Source: Burkholderiaceae bacterium (lineage in GTDB: Bacteria; Pseudomonadota; Gammaproteobacteria; Burkholderiales; Burkholderiaceae). From it: a DNA stretch of 64,000 nt. Made by a program: the position numbers and the translations under genes. Of the stretch, positions 35,129 to 43,938 are shown piece by piece. Position 1 is the first letter of the stretch, and the number at the start of each line of letters is the position of its first letter. The notes below the pieces were generated by a model. It was not told the DNA's origin and did no database searches. It worked only from the letters and a program-made list of their open reading frames with translations. Location of the stretch: NCBI GenBank assembly GCA_947448305.1, contig CANFME010000002.1, positions 1-64,000 of the forward strand, read 5' to 3'.

Positions 35129-36082
35129 CTACCCTCTTGGGTGGTGATGTTGATGAATATTTTTAAGTCTCTCGCGCGCTACATGGGTATAAATTTGCGT
35201 TGTAGAAATATCGGCATGACCTAATAATAACTGTACTACCCGCAAATCAGCTCCGTGATTTAATAAATGTGTAGCAAAAGCATGTCTTAGGGTGTGAGGA
35301 GACAAATGTCCCTCAATGCCAGCGATGATGGCATAACGCTTAATCATGTACCAAAATGCTTGACGAGACAGATGCTCCCCGGTGTATCTACCGACAAACA
35401 AATAATCACTGGTTTGATTGCCCAAAATACCAGCCCGTGCCTCATCTACATAACGTTGAATCCAATTAGCCGCTTGAGCACCAAAAGGTACCAAACGCTC
35501 TTTATTGCCTTTACCACTGACAATATGTAAGACCCCTTCACCAAGTCTTAAATGTAAAAACTTAATCATAATGATTTCTGAGACGCGAAGTCCACTGGCA
35601 TACATCAGCTCTAACATCGCTCGATCACGCAGTCCCAATGGGTCTTCCACATTAGGGGCAAGTAATAAATTATCAATTTGCTTTTCTGACAAACTCACGG
35701 GTAAACGCATGAGCTGTTTGGCCTGACGAAGATATAAACAAGGATCTTCTTTTAATTTATTTTGGCGGATACAGTACCTGAAAAAACGTTTAAATACGGT
35801 CAAGCGACGATTAGCAGAACTCGCTTTGTCAGCGCGCTTTGCTGCCATAAAGCCAGTAAGTTCTACTTGAGTTGTTTCTAGAATCGACTTTTGATGAGTT
35901 GTAGACAACCAGTTGGCAAAAATCTCTAAATCACTTCGATAAGCGCTTAAGGTATTCTTAGACAAACCATTTTCTAACCATAAGGAATCAATGAAATAGG
36001 TTATCTCATCCAGACTTTGCCTTAAAATAGTCGAAGTATTATTTTTTGTTGAAATGGATTGATTGATTGCTTCGTTTGTCAT
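35129..36082 (-). CDS. xerD: Tyrosine recombinase XerD
   Basis: Site-specific recombinase resolving chromosome dimers at dif with XerC; 317 residues. N-terminal SAM-like domain ([30 protein letters not shown]) and catalytic domain with Arg in [11 protein letters not shown], Lys in [13 protein letters not shown], HxxR in [21 protein letters not shown], His in [15 protein letters not shown] (nucleophile Tyr in IYTH). The C-terminus is His/Pro-rich. ATG at 36082 is taken as start, with two GTG codons just before it. Its pairing with plsY and lack of att-like repeats argue for a housekeeping Xer, not an integrase. Confidence 0.9.
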   Translation of the reverse strand: MTNEAINQSISTKNNTSTILRQSLDEITYFIDSLWLENGLSKNTLSAYRSDLEIFANWLSTTHQKSILETTQVELTGFMAAKRADKASSANRRLTVFKRFFRYCIRQNKLKEDPCLYLRQAKQLMRLPVSLSEKQIDNLLLAPNVEDPLGLRDRAMLELMYASGLRVSEIIMIKFLHLRLGEGVLHIVSGKGNKERLVPFGAQAANWIQRYVDEARAGILGNQTSDYLFVGRYTGEHLSRQAFWYMIKRYAIIAGIEGHLSPHTLRHAFATHLLNHGADLRVVQLLLGHADISTTQIYTHVARERLKNIHQHHHPRG

Positions 36083-36228
36083 CACCACAGTATTTTCAAA
36101 TCCGACTTAAAAATAAACGTAAAAAAATATTAAATAATCCTTCGAAGCTTTCTTCGAAGTAATCGAAAAAAGCTTAACTAGACATAACGAGACATTTACT
36201 GGACGAATAGTCCAACAAATCAAATACC

Positions 36229-37131
36229 TTGAATACAGCCCTTATTTTACTTCCTGATTTTATTCTAATGATCTTTGCCTGGGGATTAAATCGTTTTACT
36301 TTTTTAAATCGTGAAATTTGGGTTGCCCTTGAAAAGATTGTGTATTGGATTTTATTTCCAGCCCTTTTAATTGCTTCAGCAAGTCGAGCCAAATTAGTTT
36401 GGGAAGACAATGTCCCAATGTTATTGCTGCTCGCTGTTGGCATGATATCCATGGCCCTCATCGCTTATAGTGCCAAATGGATTTGGCAACCGGATCCAGT
36501 AAGCCACCATTCAGGGATTCAGACGACTTTCAGATTCAATACCTTTATCGCCTTTGCGGTAGCACTGCGTCTTGGCGGAGAGGATGGCTTGGCACTGATG
36601 GCCATCGCCGTAGCAAGTCTTGTGCCCTTATCGAACGCCTTATCGATTATTTCTTTATCTAGAAATTCTCAAAGAAGTGTGTTGCTGGAGCTGATCAAAA
36701 ATCCATTCGTGATTGCGACGGTGTTTGGCTTATTCATCAATTTATGTAATATACGGTTACCTGATTTTATTCACTCGAATTTGCAACGCATGGGGAGTGC
36801 TTCCATTACTATTGGTTTGATGACGGTAGGCGCTAGCTTGACTTGGGTTAGTGCCAAAAAAGACATGGCCCTCGTCTTCTTTTGGACTATCCTTAAGTTA
36901 GTCATCTTTCCATTGTTTGTTTTTACCGTTGGTCATTATGTATTACACTTACCAAAACCTCAGCTCACGACAGCGGTCGTAATTGCCTGCGTACCTACTG
37001 CCACGAGTGCTTTTGTGATGGCAACCCGGATGGGTGGTAACGGTCCCATTGTCTCATTGACGATTTCATTGATGACGATTGGCGCAGCCTTCACCATGCC
37101 ATTTTGGATTGCCTTAGTGCAGTCTTCCTAG
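36229..37131 (+). CDS. AEC-family (auxin efflux carrier) transporter
   Basis: A 300-residue inner-membrane permease with about ten helices of the AEC/malonate-type carrier family (AEC includes the malonate carrier MdcF). It begins at TTG (NTALILLPDFILMIFAWGLNRF is a normal family N-terminus); ATG only occurs 13 codons later inside the first helix. VACVPTATSAFVMATRMGGNGPIVS near the C-terminus is the conserved broken-helix region. Substrate unknown, probably an organic acid. It diverges from xerD and converges on yajQ. Confidence 0.83.
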   Translation: MNTALILLPDFILMIFAWGLNRFTFLNREIWVALEKIVYWILFPALLIASASRAKLVWEDNVPMLLLLAVGMISMALIAYSAKWIWQPDPVSHHSGIQTTFRFNTFIAFAVALRLGGEDGLALMAIAVASLVPLSNALSIISLSRNSQRSVLLELIKNPFVIATVFGLFINLCNIRLPDFIHSNLQRMGSASITIGLMTVGASLTWVSAKKDMALVFFWTILKLVIFPLFVFTVGHYVLHLPKPQLTTAVVIACVPTATSAFVMATRMGGNGPIVSLTISLMTIGAAFTMPFWIALVQSS

Positions 37132-37159
37132 AAGAGTTCTTTTGGTAAAGAACTCTAGG
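37127..37159. terminator. Hairpin between convergent AEC and yajQ genes
   Basis: GAGTTCTTT (37134-37142) pairs with AAAGAACTC (37147-37155) around TGGT, flanked by CCTA (37127-37130) and TAGG (37156-37159), which can also pair. It overlaps the AEC stop codon and lies 12 bases from the yajQ stop. T tracts are weak on both sides, so it may mainly protect 3' ends. Confidence 0.5.
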
Positions 37160-37170
37160 TCATTACAGAA

Positions 37171-37656
37171 TTAATCTCTAAAATTATTAAAGTTTAGAGG
37201 TGACTCAGGAACATCTTTACGCAGTAGTGCCATGGTTGCTTGTAAATCATCACGTTTAGTGCCAGTGACCCTTACTGCATCGCCTTGAATACTGGCTTGC
37301 ACTTTAATTTTGCTATCTTTAATAATGCGCACAATTTTCTTTGCTAAATCACCATTAATACCTTTTTGGATATCGATGAATTGTTTAACCTTATCGCCTG
37401 AAATCTTTTCTTTCTTACCGTCGGTTAAAAAGCGCACGTCGACATTGCGTTTCGCCATTTTATTAATTAAGACATCTTTCACCTGGGCAATTTTGAAGTC
37501 ATCATCAGCAAACATCGTTAATTGCTGTTCTTTCATTTCAACTCTTGCGTCTGAGCCTTTAAAGTCGAAGCGCGTACTAATTTCTTTATTCGCTTGTTCT
37601 AAAGCATTTTTCACTTCAATCATGTCTGGTTCGCAAACCACATCAAAAGAGGGCAT
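37171..37656 (-). CDS. yajQ: YajQ-family nucleotide-binding protein
   Basis: A 161-residue cytoplasmic protein of the YajQ/DUF520 family with two ferredoxin-like domains. [36 protein letters not shown] and the second-half [26 protein letters not shown] match closely. Relatives bind cyclic di-GMP and, in Xanthomonas, a transcription factor. It is single-gene, facing away from murB across 42 bases. Confidence 0.93.
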   Translation of the reverse strand: MPSFDVVCEPDMIEVKNALEQANKEISTRFDFKGSDARVEMKEQQLTMFADDDFKIAQVKDVLINKMAKRNVDVRFLTDGKKEKISGDKVKQFIDIQKGINGDLAKKIVRIIKDSKIKVQASIQGDAVRVTGTKRDDLQATMALLRKDVPESPLNFNNFRD

Positions 37657-37698
37657 TAATTTCTCCTATTCATCATTTAATAAGTAATAATACCTTTT

Positions 37699-38766
37699 GT
37701 GCAAATTCAATCCAATTTTTCTCTTCAAAAACTAAATTCTTTTGGTTTTTTGTCCTACGCCGAATATTTTGTCAGCGTAGAAAATGAGCTCGAATTATCC
37801 AATGCAATTGAATTTGCCACTCAGAAAAAAATTCCATGGCAGGTCCTTGGGAGCGGCAGTAATGTCGTGTTACAAGATTTTTTACCAGGACTCACGATCC
37901 ATATGTCTATATTAGGCAAAAAACTTGTCTCTGAATCAGCTACGCATTTTTATATTGATTGTGGAGCAGGTGAAAATTGGCATGATTTTGTAAGATGGAC
38001 GGTTGAAGAGGGTTACCTTGGGCTAGAAAATTTAGCATTAATCCCCGGAACAACAGGGGCAGCCCCGATTCAAAATATTGGTGCTTACGGTGCCGAAGCA
38101 ACTTCAATGATTGATTCTGTGGAGGTGCTGGATACCAAATCATTGCTAAGTACCCAATCGATTCCTGAAAACGAACGTAATCCATCGCAAAACTGGCAAG
38201 TCATTCCCAAAGCTGACTGTCAATTTGCTTACCGTGACAGCATTTTTAAACGCGACCTACAAGCATATGTTGTTACCCAAGTTCGTTTTGCTATTCCAAA
38301 AAAATGGCAAGCCAATTTAAGTTATGCTGAACTAGCAAACTACTTCCTAGATAATAAGTCCCCCTCTGCCCAAGAAATTTTTGATGCGGTGGTGACGATA
38401 CGATCAATAAAATTACCTGATCCAACATTACTTGGTAATGCGGGTAGTTTTTTCCATAACCCTATCGTTGATTTGGCAACCTATACCCAATTAAAAGAAA
38501 AATTTACGGGTCTAGTTAGTTATCCAGCACCTGAGCTCTTGGGTGAAAAACAATTTAAATTAGCTGCAGGTTGGTTAATTGATCAATGCGGGCTAAAAGG
38601 TTACCGAGTTGGTGATTGTGGTGTTTATGAAAAACAAGCCTTGGTCCTCGTGAATTATGGGGCTGCAAAAGGATCTGAAATGTTGGAATTAGCAAATTAC
38701 ATTAAACAGACTGTTTTAGAAAAGTTCGGCGTATTACTGAGCCAAGAACCGATTAATTTACCCTAA
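37699..38766 (+). CDS. murB: UDP-N-acetylenolpyruvoylglucosamine reductase
   Basis: FAD enzyme of peptidoglycan precursor synthesis that reduces UDP-GlcNAc-enolpyruvate to UDP-MurNAc; 355 residues, long (type I) form as in Escherichia coli. Visible: QVLGSGSNVVL (FAD), LIPGTTGAAPIQNIGAYGAEAT, the catalytic Ser/Arg region YRDSIFKR, GNAGSFFHNPI (catalytic Ser) and the type I loop AAGWLIDQCGLKGYRVG. The start is GTG at 37699. Its 3' end overlaps the convergent rloB-like gene by 14 bases, evidence that the latter arrived later. Confidence 0.93.
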   Translation: MQIQSNFSLQKLNSFGFLSYAEYFVSVENELELSNAIEFATQKKIPWQVLGSGSNVVLQDFLPGLTIHMSILGKKLVSESATHFYIDCGAGENWHDFVRWTVEEGYLGLENLALIPGTTGAAPIQNIGAYGAEATSMIDSVEVLDTKSLLSTQSIPENERNPSQNWQVIPKADCQFAYRDSIFKRDLQAYVVTQVRFAIPKKWQANLSYAELANYFLDNKSPSAQEIFDAVVTIRSIKLPDPTLLGNAGSFFHNPIVDLATYTQLKEKFTGLVSYPAPELLGEKQFKLAAGWLIDQCGLKGYRVGDCGVYEKQALVLVNYGAAKGSEMLELANYIKQTVLEKFGVLLSQEPINLP

Positions 38767-39355
38767 GTGTCTTCAGTCTATTTTTACGGTTGAAATTTAG
38801 CTTAAAATCCTTCATTTTTTGAACTAACTTGTGGACGCTGGTCATCGGATTTTCATTTTGAATATGACCTAGATTTTCTAACCAAATTGCATTTTGTAAG
38901 GCAATATCGACTTTTTCCATTAATGTTTTCATTAAGACTACATCGCATTTTCTATAGTGTTTGATATGTCGATTTTTACTTAATAATTCAATAATTTCAT
39001 GTGATGACTTAAACGCCATATCTGTTTTTTTAAAATGTAACAAAACCCAAAACTCGAAGCAAGGGATACTAACAGCTTCTTCTATTGGTATCGGCATTCT
39101 TTTCTGACTCGATAATTTTCGTATTTTAGATCTTGCTGCATGAAATGATTGGTGTTGATCTTTGTCGAATACACAAAATATATTGTCATAACCATCGTCT
39201 CGATAATGTAATTCTTCAGCTTTTTTAACGAGATTAATTGGTGCAGAATCTTTTTTATTATCAGCAATAACAATTTCGGTTGTTTTTAAACTCAAAAGAC
39301 TTCTTAAGTTTTTAAAATATAGCTCTTCAGTCAATCCCTCACAAACAATTAGCAT
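38753..39355 (-). CDS. RloB-like TOPRIM-type protein
   Basis: Second gene of a two-gene module with the upstream ABC-type ATPase; at least 200 residues. MLIVCEGLTEELYF carries the RloB family signature, with Glu6 as the TOPRIM-like acid, and VFDKDQH (Asp64, Asp66) is the DxD. Such an arrangement suggests a metal-dependent nuclease or nucleotidyl-processing fold. RloB proteins were first noted with restriction loci and pair with RloA ATPases. The first ATG is 39355, yet conserved-looking basic sequence (RKSKGFRRKDSIRETS) extends ~22-30 codons upstream without an ordinary start. Probable anti-phage function is inferred. Confidence 0.8.
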   Translation of the reverse strand: MLIVCEGLTEELYFKNLRSLLSLKTTEIVIADNKKDSAPINLVKKAEELHYRDDGYDNIFCVFDKDQHQSFHAARSKIRKLSSQKRMPIPIEEAVSIPCFEFWVLLHFKKTDMAFKSSHEIIELLSKNRHIKHYRKCDVVLMKTLMEKVDIALQNAIWLENLGHIQNENPMTSVHKLVQKMKDFKLNFNRKNRLKTLRVN

Positions 39356-39435
39356 TGTTAGTGAGGTCTCTCGAATGCTATCTTTTCTTCTAAATCCCTT
39401 ACTTTTACGAATAACTGAAATTCTTTTTTGTGGAA

Positions 39436-40728
39436 CTAAAATTCCCTAACAAATGGTATTGCGCCGTATCTTCCCTTGAGATAACCACGTTCAATTACTT
39501 CATCTTTTCTCGGCTTATATTCAAGTAAAGAATATAGTTCCGTTGCTTTATTTGGATTTTTTTCAACAAACCAAATCTGATCACGCCTCAATAAATTGGT
39601 ATCCAATAAATTAGTGTCATGTGTTGTAAAAATGAGCTGGGCATTATTGATATTTTTTGAGCCATGAAACAATCCCACTAAAAATTTACTAATGTAAGTG
39701 TGCAGACTACTTTCTAATTCATCGACTAAGAGAGTAGCTCCCCACTCCAATGATCTAATCCATCCGCCAGTTAAGTTAAATAACTTTTTAGTCCCCTCTG
39801 ACTCATCCTCTAGTGAAAAATGGACAATGGAGTTGTTATTTGCAATATGGTCAGTAAGAATACTAATGAATTTAGAAGTTTGGCTCTCCAATGGATTAAA
39901 TCCATTGCTTAGACTCGTTCTAGAAGGTAATTTCGAAGAGTTATTCATCATTACTTGAAACACTGGTGTTTGATGTTCATCTTCCTGAATTCTGATTCCA
40001 TCTATACCAATATCTGCTGCTTTTAAATAATCTAATATCTTACCTTCTTCATTTAGTTTAATTAAATCAATACTTAAAAGAGGGTCAATTGGTATTCCAG
40101 AAGAAACCACAATTAACTTATTCGCAATCCAATTAAATGCTGGCTTTAATTGCTCGTTATTCAATTGAATAGCAGTTGAAAAGAAGAGTGCATTACCTCG
40201 CGTAAACTCACTCCATACCTTTTTCTCAGCCTTATCCCCTTTAAACTTCGTGCCAAACCACCAATTGTATTTTTTTGAAACAGGATTTAATTCTCTCTCA
40301 AACCACCTTTGTGGGCGATTATTGGGATAGGCCACAAGCCATTCTTTGTAAATCAATTTGGAAGTTGCAGAAACGAAATATTCATACTTCACTCCATCAT
40401 CTGCAACAAAAACCATATTCAATTCTGTTGGTGCTAGTGGGGAATCTTTATCCAATAAGAAGGGAACAATTCCTGAGATTTGCACTCCTTCTTGAGAAGA
40501 TGCTGTGTGTAATATCAACCATTGAAGTAACGAGATTGCTTTTAATAAATTACTCTTCCCAGCGGCATTTGGCCCATAGATTGCAGCAGACCTTAAAAGT
40601 CTATCTGGATTACCTTCACAATGCATCACATTTTTTTGCTCGTGATCATTACCAGCCCCGGCCACTAAACTGAGGGTTTGTTTACCCAAAATAGATCGAT
40701 AGTTTGCTACGCCAAATTCAATTAACAT
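39436..40728 (-). CDS. RloA-like AAA/ABC ATPase
   Basis: A 430-residue SMC/ABC-type ATPase of the AAA_15 (RloA-like) group. Walker A GPNAAGKSN is at 52-60, the ABC-like signature region EDESEGTKKLFNL at 307-319, Walker B LLVDELESSLH at 333-343 and the switch loop TTHDTNLL at 368-375. The middle (60-300) is a family-specific insertion. The C-terminus GYLKGRYGAIP is a common ending in this family. ATG at 40728 has AAGGA seven bases upstream. Coupled with the RloB-like gene it resembles defence pairs such as PARIS (AriA ATPase plus TOPRIM AriB), where the ATPase senses a phage product and releases the effector. Confidence 0.87.
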   Translation of the reverse strand: MLIEFGVANYRSILGKQTLSLVAGAGNDHEQKNVMHCEGNPDRLLRSAAIYGPNAAGKSNLLKAISLLQWLILHTASSQEGVQISGIVPFLLDKDSPLAPTELNMVFVADDGVKYEYFVSATSKLIYKEWLVAYPNNRPQRWFERELNPVSKKYNWWFGTKFKGDKAEKKVWSEFTRGNALFFSTAIQLNNEQLKPAFNWIANKLIVVSSGIPIDPLLSIDLIKLNEEGKILDYLKAADIGIDGIRIQEDEHQTPVFQVMMNNSSKLPSRTSLSNGFNPLESQTSKFISILTDHIANNNSIVHFSLEDESEGTKKLFNLTGGWIRSLEWGATLLVDELESSLHTYISKFLVGLFHGSKNINNAQLIFTTHDTNLLDTNLLRRDQIWFVEKNPNKATELYSLLEYKPRKDEVIERGYLKGRYGAIPFVREF

Positions 40729-40868
40729 ACGCAATTCCTTAATTTAACATCATTAATTACGGATTTTTCACATAATTTGTATCTTAATTTATCATATCCG
40801 CCATTTTGCGTCATTAATTTTTTTAATAACCTTGGCAATTAAACCTAAATATGAGTGACTTTAAAAAC

Positions 40869-40907
40869 AAAAAAGGACTGCCGAAATTTATCGACAATCC
40901 TTTTTTT
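40869..40907. terminator. Imperfect bidirectional terminator downstream of sodB
   Basis: AAAAAAGGACTGCCGA (40869-40884) faces TCGACAATCCTTTTTT (40891-40906) across a 6-base loop. All positions pair except two C/A mismatches. Both strands end in long T runs. It is about 90 bases past the sodB stop and 140 bases before rloA, so it most likely ends sodB transcripts. Confidence 0.65.
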
Positions 40908-40995
40908 ACTACTATTTTTTTTACTTCTGTGACTTTAGATTCGCATCCAATACTTCATGTCAAACTAAATAAGTCAGTTATGTACTTAACTTTAC

Positions 40996-41574
40996 TTAAG
41001 CAAAGTTTGCTGCAACAAAATCCCAGTTCACGAGATTCCAAAATGACTCAACATATTTTGGACGTGCATTACGGTAATCCACATAATAAGCATGTTCCCA
41101 AACGTCACAAGTTAACAATGCTTTTGCATCCGTTGTGAGTGGTGTAGCAGCGTTGCTAGTAGAAACTAAATCTAATGAACCGTCTGCTTTTTTCACTAAC
41201 CAAGCCCAACCTGAACCAAATGTACCAACAGCACATTTAGTAAATTCTTCTTTAAACTTGTCAAAAGAACCCCATTTAGCATTGATTGCGTCTGCTAATG
41301 CACCAGTAGGAGCACCGCTACCTGTTGGAGTTAAACCCATCCAGTAAAAAGTGTGGTTCCAAACTTGAGCAGCATTGTTGAAAACACCACCAGATGATTT
41401 CTTAACGATTTCTTCTAAACCCATGTTTTCGAACTCAGTACCTTTTTGGAGGTTATTGAGGTTTGTTACATAAGTTTGGTGATGCTTGCCATAGTGAAAC
41501 TCTAAAGTTTCTTTTGAAATATGGGGTGCTAAAGCGTCTAATGCATAAGGTAGTTGTGGTAATGCGTGTTCCAT
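40996..41574 (-). CDS. sodB: Superoxide dismutase (Fe/Mn family)
   Basis: Cytoplasmic superoxide dismutase, 192 residues. Metal ligands are His27 (HYGKHH region), His74 (QVWNHTFYW), Asp157 and His161 ([14 protein letters not shown]). The [10 protein letters not shown] motif with AAQVWNHTF is typical of the iron form. It converts superoxide to peroxide and oxygen. Single-gene unit with a good GGAG upstream and a terminator downstream. Confidence 0.94.
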   Translation of the reverse strand: MEHALPQLPYALDALAPHISKETLEFHYGKHHQTYVTNLNNLQKGTEFENMGLEEIVKKSSGGVFNNAAQVWNHTFYWMGLTPTGSGAPTGALADAINAKWGSFDKFKEEFTKCAVGTFGSGWAWLVKKADGSLDLVSTSNAATPLTTDAKALLTCDVWEHAYYVDYRNARPKYVESFWNLVNWDFVAANFA

Positions 41575-41697
41575 AAGATCTCCTAGGGTTATTTAAGTCA
41601 AATTTCAAAATTCAATAAATTCGTTGTAATAGGATTGTAAGACGATTTCTTGACACTTTCATAAACCGCTTCATTTTTTTATCTCATTTACTGATTT

Positions 41698-43056
41698 TTA
41701 TTCACTATTTTTGCTCACAACGCTAATCTCGGTCATCTGAACTTGCGCACTACCAAGGGCCATTTCGATGGTGTATTGGTGTTTTACTTTTAACTGCTGC
41801 GGATTACTCAAGGGTTTGCCATCTTCCAATACCAAGGAGTATCCTCGCTCCAAAGTCCGGTTGGGACTGAGGGTTTCTAATTGCATTTTTAAATATTGAG
41901 CTTTCGAAAACTCCCTTTGAAACCGCCCCTGCATGCTTAACTGAATACGATGTTGGTATTTTTCAAGGACTTGATATTCATTATTGAGCCGTTTTGCAGG
42001 GCTAATTGCATCGAGTCGAGTTTGTAAATAATTTAGCTGCTGCTTTGAGGATCGCATTTTTTCAATCAGTGCACGGTTCAAACGATTATTTAAAAGTACC
42101 TGTTGTTGGCGCATTTGCTCAGGATTAGGAATCGCATGGTTCAGTCGCAAGACCAGATGATCTAGACGTTGCGCTTCTGATTCGAGACGCGTTTTCGCCA
42201 TCCGTTGAATCCGATTACTTAAATTTTCTAGGTTTCTGAGGAGTTCTAAACTGTCAGGAGCTGCCATTTCAGCGGCAGCAGTCGGAGTAGGTGCACGCAG
42301 ATCCGCCACAAAGTCTGCAATCGTAAAGTCTGTTTCATGGCCGACCCCCGAAATAATCGGGATCGCACTGTTTGCAATCAGTCGCGCTAAGGTCTCATCA
42401 TTAAACGCCCATAAATCTTCAATGCTGCCACCCCCTCTAACGAGAAGAATCACATCTACCTCATTCGCAGTTTGGGCTCGTTTTAAGGCCTTGATGAGGT
42501 TCGCTGGGGCTTCGCTTCCCTGCACTAAGCTTGGGTATAAAACAATCGGTATAAAACTCGCGCGACGCTCCAGGGTCGTTAAAACATCTTTAAGGGCAGC
42601 CGCTTGGCTTGAGGTAATAATCCCAATTGCCCTAGGTATTTTAGGGATAGGTTTTTTATTACTGGGGCTAAATAATCCCTCTAACTCTAATTTTTGTTTT
42701 AACTTTAAAAAAGATTCAAATAAGACCCCTGCTCCAGCTTTACGCATAACCTGGACATTGAGGTTAATTTCACCCCGAGGTGCATAAAAGTTGACTTGGG
42801 CACCTATTTCAATTTGGTCACCGTCTTTTGGTGTGAAATCGACGCTGGCATTACGACCACGAAACATCACGCCGTTAATCTGACCCGACTCATCTTTTAA
42901 CTTGAAATACCAGTGCCCGCTAGGATAACTTTTAAAATTCGACAACTCCCCCCTAACCCATACAGTATCAAAATTTGTCGTAATAAAGTCTGATAATAAT
43001 TGGTTGAATTCGCCAACACTAAGGATTTTGTTATTATTTTCCAAGCTTTTTACCAA
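41698..43056 (-). CDS. xseA: Exodeoxyribonuclease VII large subunit
   Basis: Catalytic subunit of the single-strand exonuclease ExoVII, 452 residues. The OB-fold domain (VGEFNQLLSDFITTNFDTVWVRGELSNFKSYPSGHWYFKLKDE) precedes the nuclease core (GIITSSQAAALKDVLTTLERRA, VDVILLVRGGGSIEDLWAFNDE, SGVGHETDFTIADFVADLRAPTPTAAAE) and a long coiled-coil region. The start is probably TTG at 43056, since no in-frame ATG precedes the conserved region. xseB is not next to it. Confidence 0.93.
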   Translation of the reverse strand: MVKSLENNNKILSVGEFNQLLSDFITTNFDTVWVRGELSNFKSYPSGHWYFKLKDESGQINGVMFRGRNASVDFTPKDGDQIEIGAQVNFYAPRGEINLNVQVMRKAGAGVLFESFLKLKQKLELEGLFSPSNKKPIPKIPRAIGIITSSQAAALKDVLTTLERRASFIPIVLYPSLVQGSEAPANLIKALKRAQTANEVDVILLVRGGGSIEDLWAFNDETLARLIANSAIPIISGVGHETDFTIADFVADLRAPTPTAAAEMAAPDSLELLRNLENLSNRIQRMAKTRLESEAQRLDHLVLRLNHAIPNPEQMRQQQVLLNNRLNRALIEKMRSSKQQLNYLQTRLDAISPAKRLNNEYQVLEKYQHRIQLSMQGRFQREFSKAQYLKMQLETLSPNRTLERGYSLVLEDGKPLSNPQQLKVKHQYTIEMALGSAQVQMTEISVVSKNSE

Positions 43057-43269
43057 GCAATCTAATCTTTAAAAGGGTTTGAAGGGAATAAATGTCCACA
43101 GGCTTAATCTAGGTCTATGTGTCAATAGTTAACTTATACCAATAATTAGAACAAAATACATAAGTCATTGTTTTAAAATAACTTTATTTAATTATTATGA
43201 TAAACCCTAACAGGGTTTTCTCGATAATTCAACAACTAATTTTTTTATTTTTAAAAGTTTTGCACAGGG

Positions 43270-43278
43270 TTATCCACA
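43270..43278 (+). other. Single perfect DnaA-box sequence
   Basis: TTATCCACA, the strong DnaA consensus, lies 24 bases upstream of the exbB start. A weaker relative occurs near 43091. The AT-rich region between xseA and exbB is otherwise featureless. One box can regulate a gene or be chance; this is not a replication origin by itself. Confidence 0.35.
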
Positions 43279-43301
43279 GGCAAATCATGTAAAGTATCGA
43301 T

Positions 43302-43916
43302 ATGTTAACAATTATTTTCGCAACCGGCTGGCCCATTTGGCCTCTTCTCTTGATTTCTATTATAGGGCTTGCAATCTTGCTCGAGCGCACCTGGTTTTTA
43401 CAAAAAAGCCGCATATCGCCAAAAATTGCACTGGAGCAAGCACTTACTTTAGCAATTAGAGTTAATGATCAGCATCGATCGAATTCAGTTCAAATCACAG
43501 AACTGGGCGCAAAGTCCATCTTAGGAAAAATATTGGTGGCTGGTTTGAATTCGATTTCTCTGGGTCAAGATCAGTTAAAGTGTCTTGATGCCATGCGCGA
43601 AGTAGCGGGACCTTGCATCAAGGAACTCAATAAATACCTCAATGCCCTAGCTACCATCGCAACTTTAGCGCCTTTAATGGGGTTATTTGGGACTGTTTTA
43701 GGCATGATTGAAATTTTCGCGAGCCAAGGGGGTACAAGTAACCCAACGCAGCTAGCACAGGGGATTTCGATGGCTCTTTACAACACAGCCTTTGGTTTAC
43801 TGATTGCTATTCCTGCGATTGCTGGTTGGCGTTTTTTACGCGGTATGGCAAATAACCGCCAAGACGAGTTAAATGAGGCAACCCGCTTGTTCATCAAAGC
43901 CAATTTTGACAATTAA
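43302..43916 (+). CDS. exbB: MotA/TolQ/ExbB proton-channel family protein
   Basis: A 204-residue inner-membrane protein with three helices. WPIWPLLLISIIGLAILLERTWF is the first helix, and the conserved core LATIATLAPLMGLFGTVLGMIEIF and QGISMALYNTAFGLLIAIPAI form the proton-path helices. With ExbD it converts proton motive force into movement of a periplasmic partner. It heads the exbB-exbD-lpxK-trm112-kdsB-adk cluster. No tonB is adjacent, so the partner is unknown; a distinct TolQ is encoded at 50.3 kb. Confidence 0.9.
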   Translation: MLTIIFATGWPIWPLLLISIIGLAILLERTWFLQKSRISPKIALEQALTLAIRVNDQHRSNSVQITELGAKSILGKILVAGLNSISLGQDQLKCLDAMREVAGPCIKELNKYLNALATIATLAPLMGLFGTVLGMIEIFASQGGTSNPTQLAQGISMALYNTAFGLLIAIPAIAGWRFLRGMANNRQDELNEATRLFIKANFDN

Positions 43917-43938
43917 AGAACAAAAGTAAGAGTCCAAC

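Noticed and set aside
35129-36082. XerD-like recombinase as a mobile-element integrase
   Set aside because: It is of housekeeping length, coupled to plsY, and there are no att repeats, cargo or tRNA beside it.
36140-36159. Two copies of CTTCGAAG between xerD and the AEC gene as an operator
   Set aside because: Two short self-complementary octamers with no promoter element recognised; too little to assign.
39436-39445. Programmed -1 frameshift fusing RloA to RloB
   Set aside because: The frames are in the right relation, but the sequence before the stop is not a good slippery heptamer and RloA already has its normal C-terminus; coupling or a rare start is simpler.
40275-40673. Open frame of 132 codons opposite the RloA-like ATPase
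   Set aside because: Antisense shadow of an AT-rich gene; the protein has low-complexity Leu/His/Gln content and no family match.
43057-43301. Possible replication origin because of an AT-rich region and a DnaA box
   Set aside because: Only one perfect box is seen, and no dnaA, dnaN, gidA or parAB neighbours occur.
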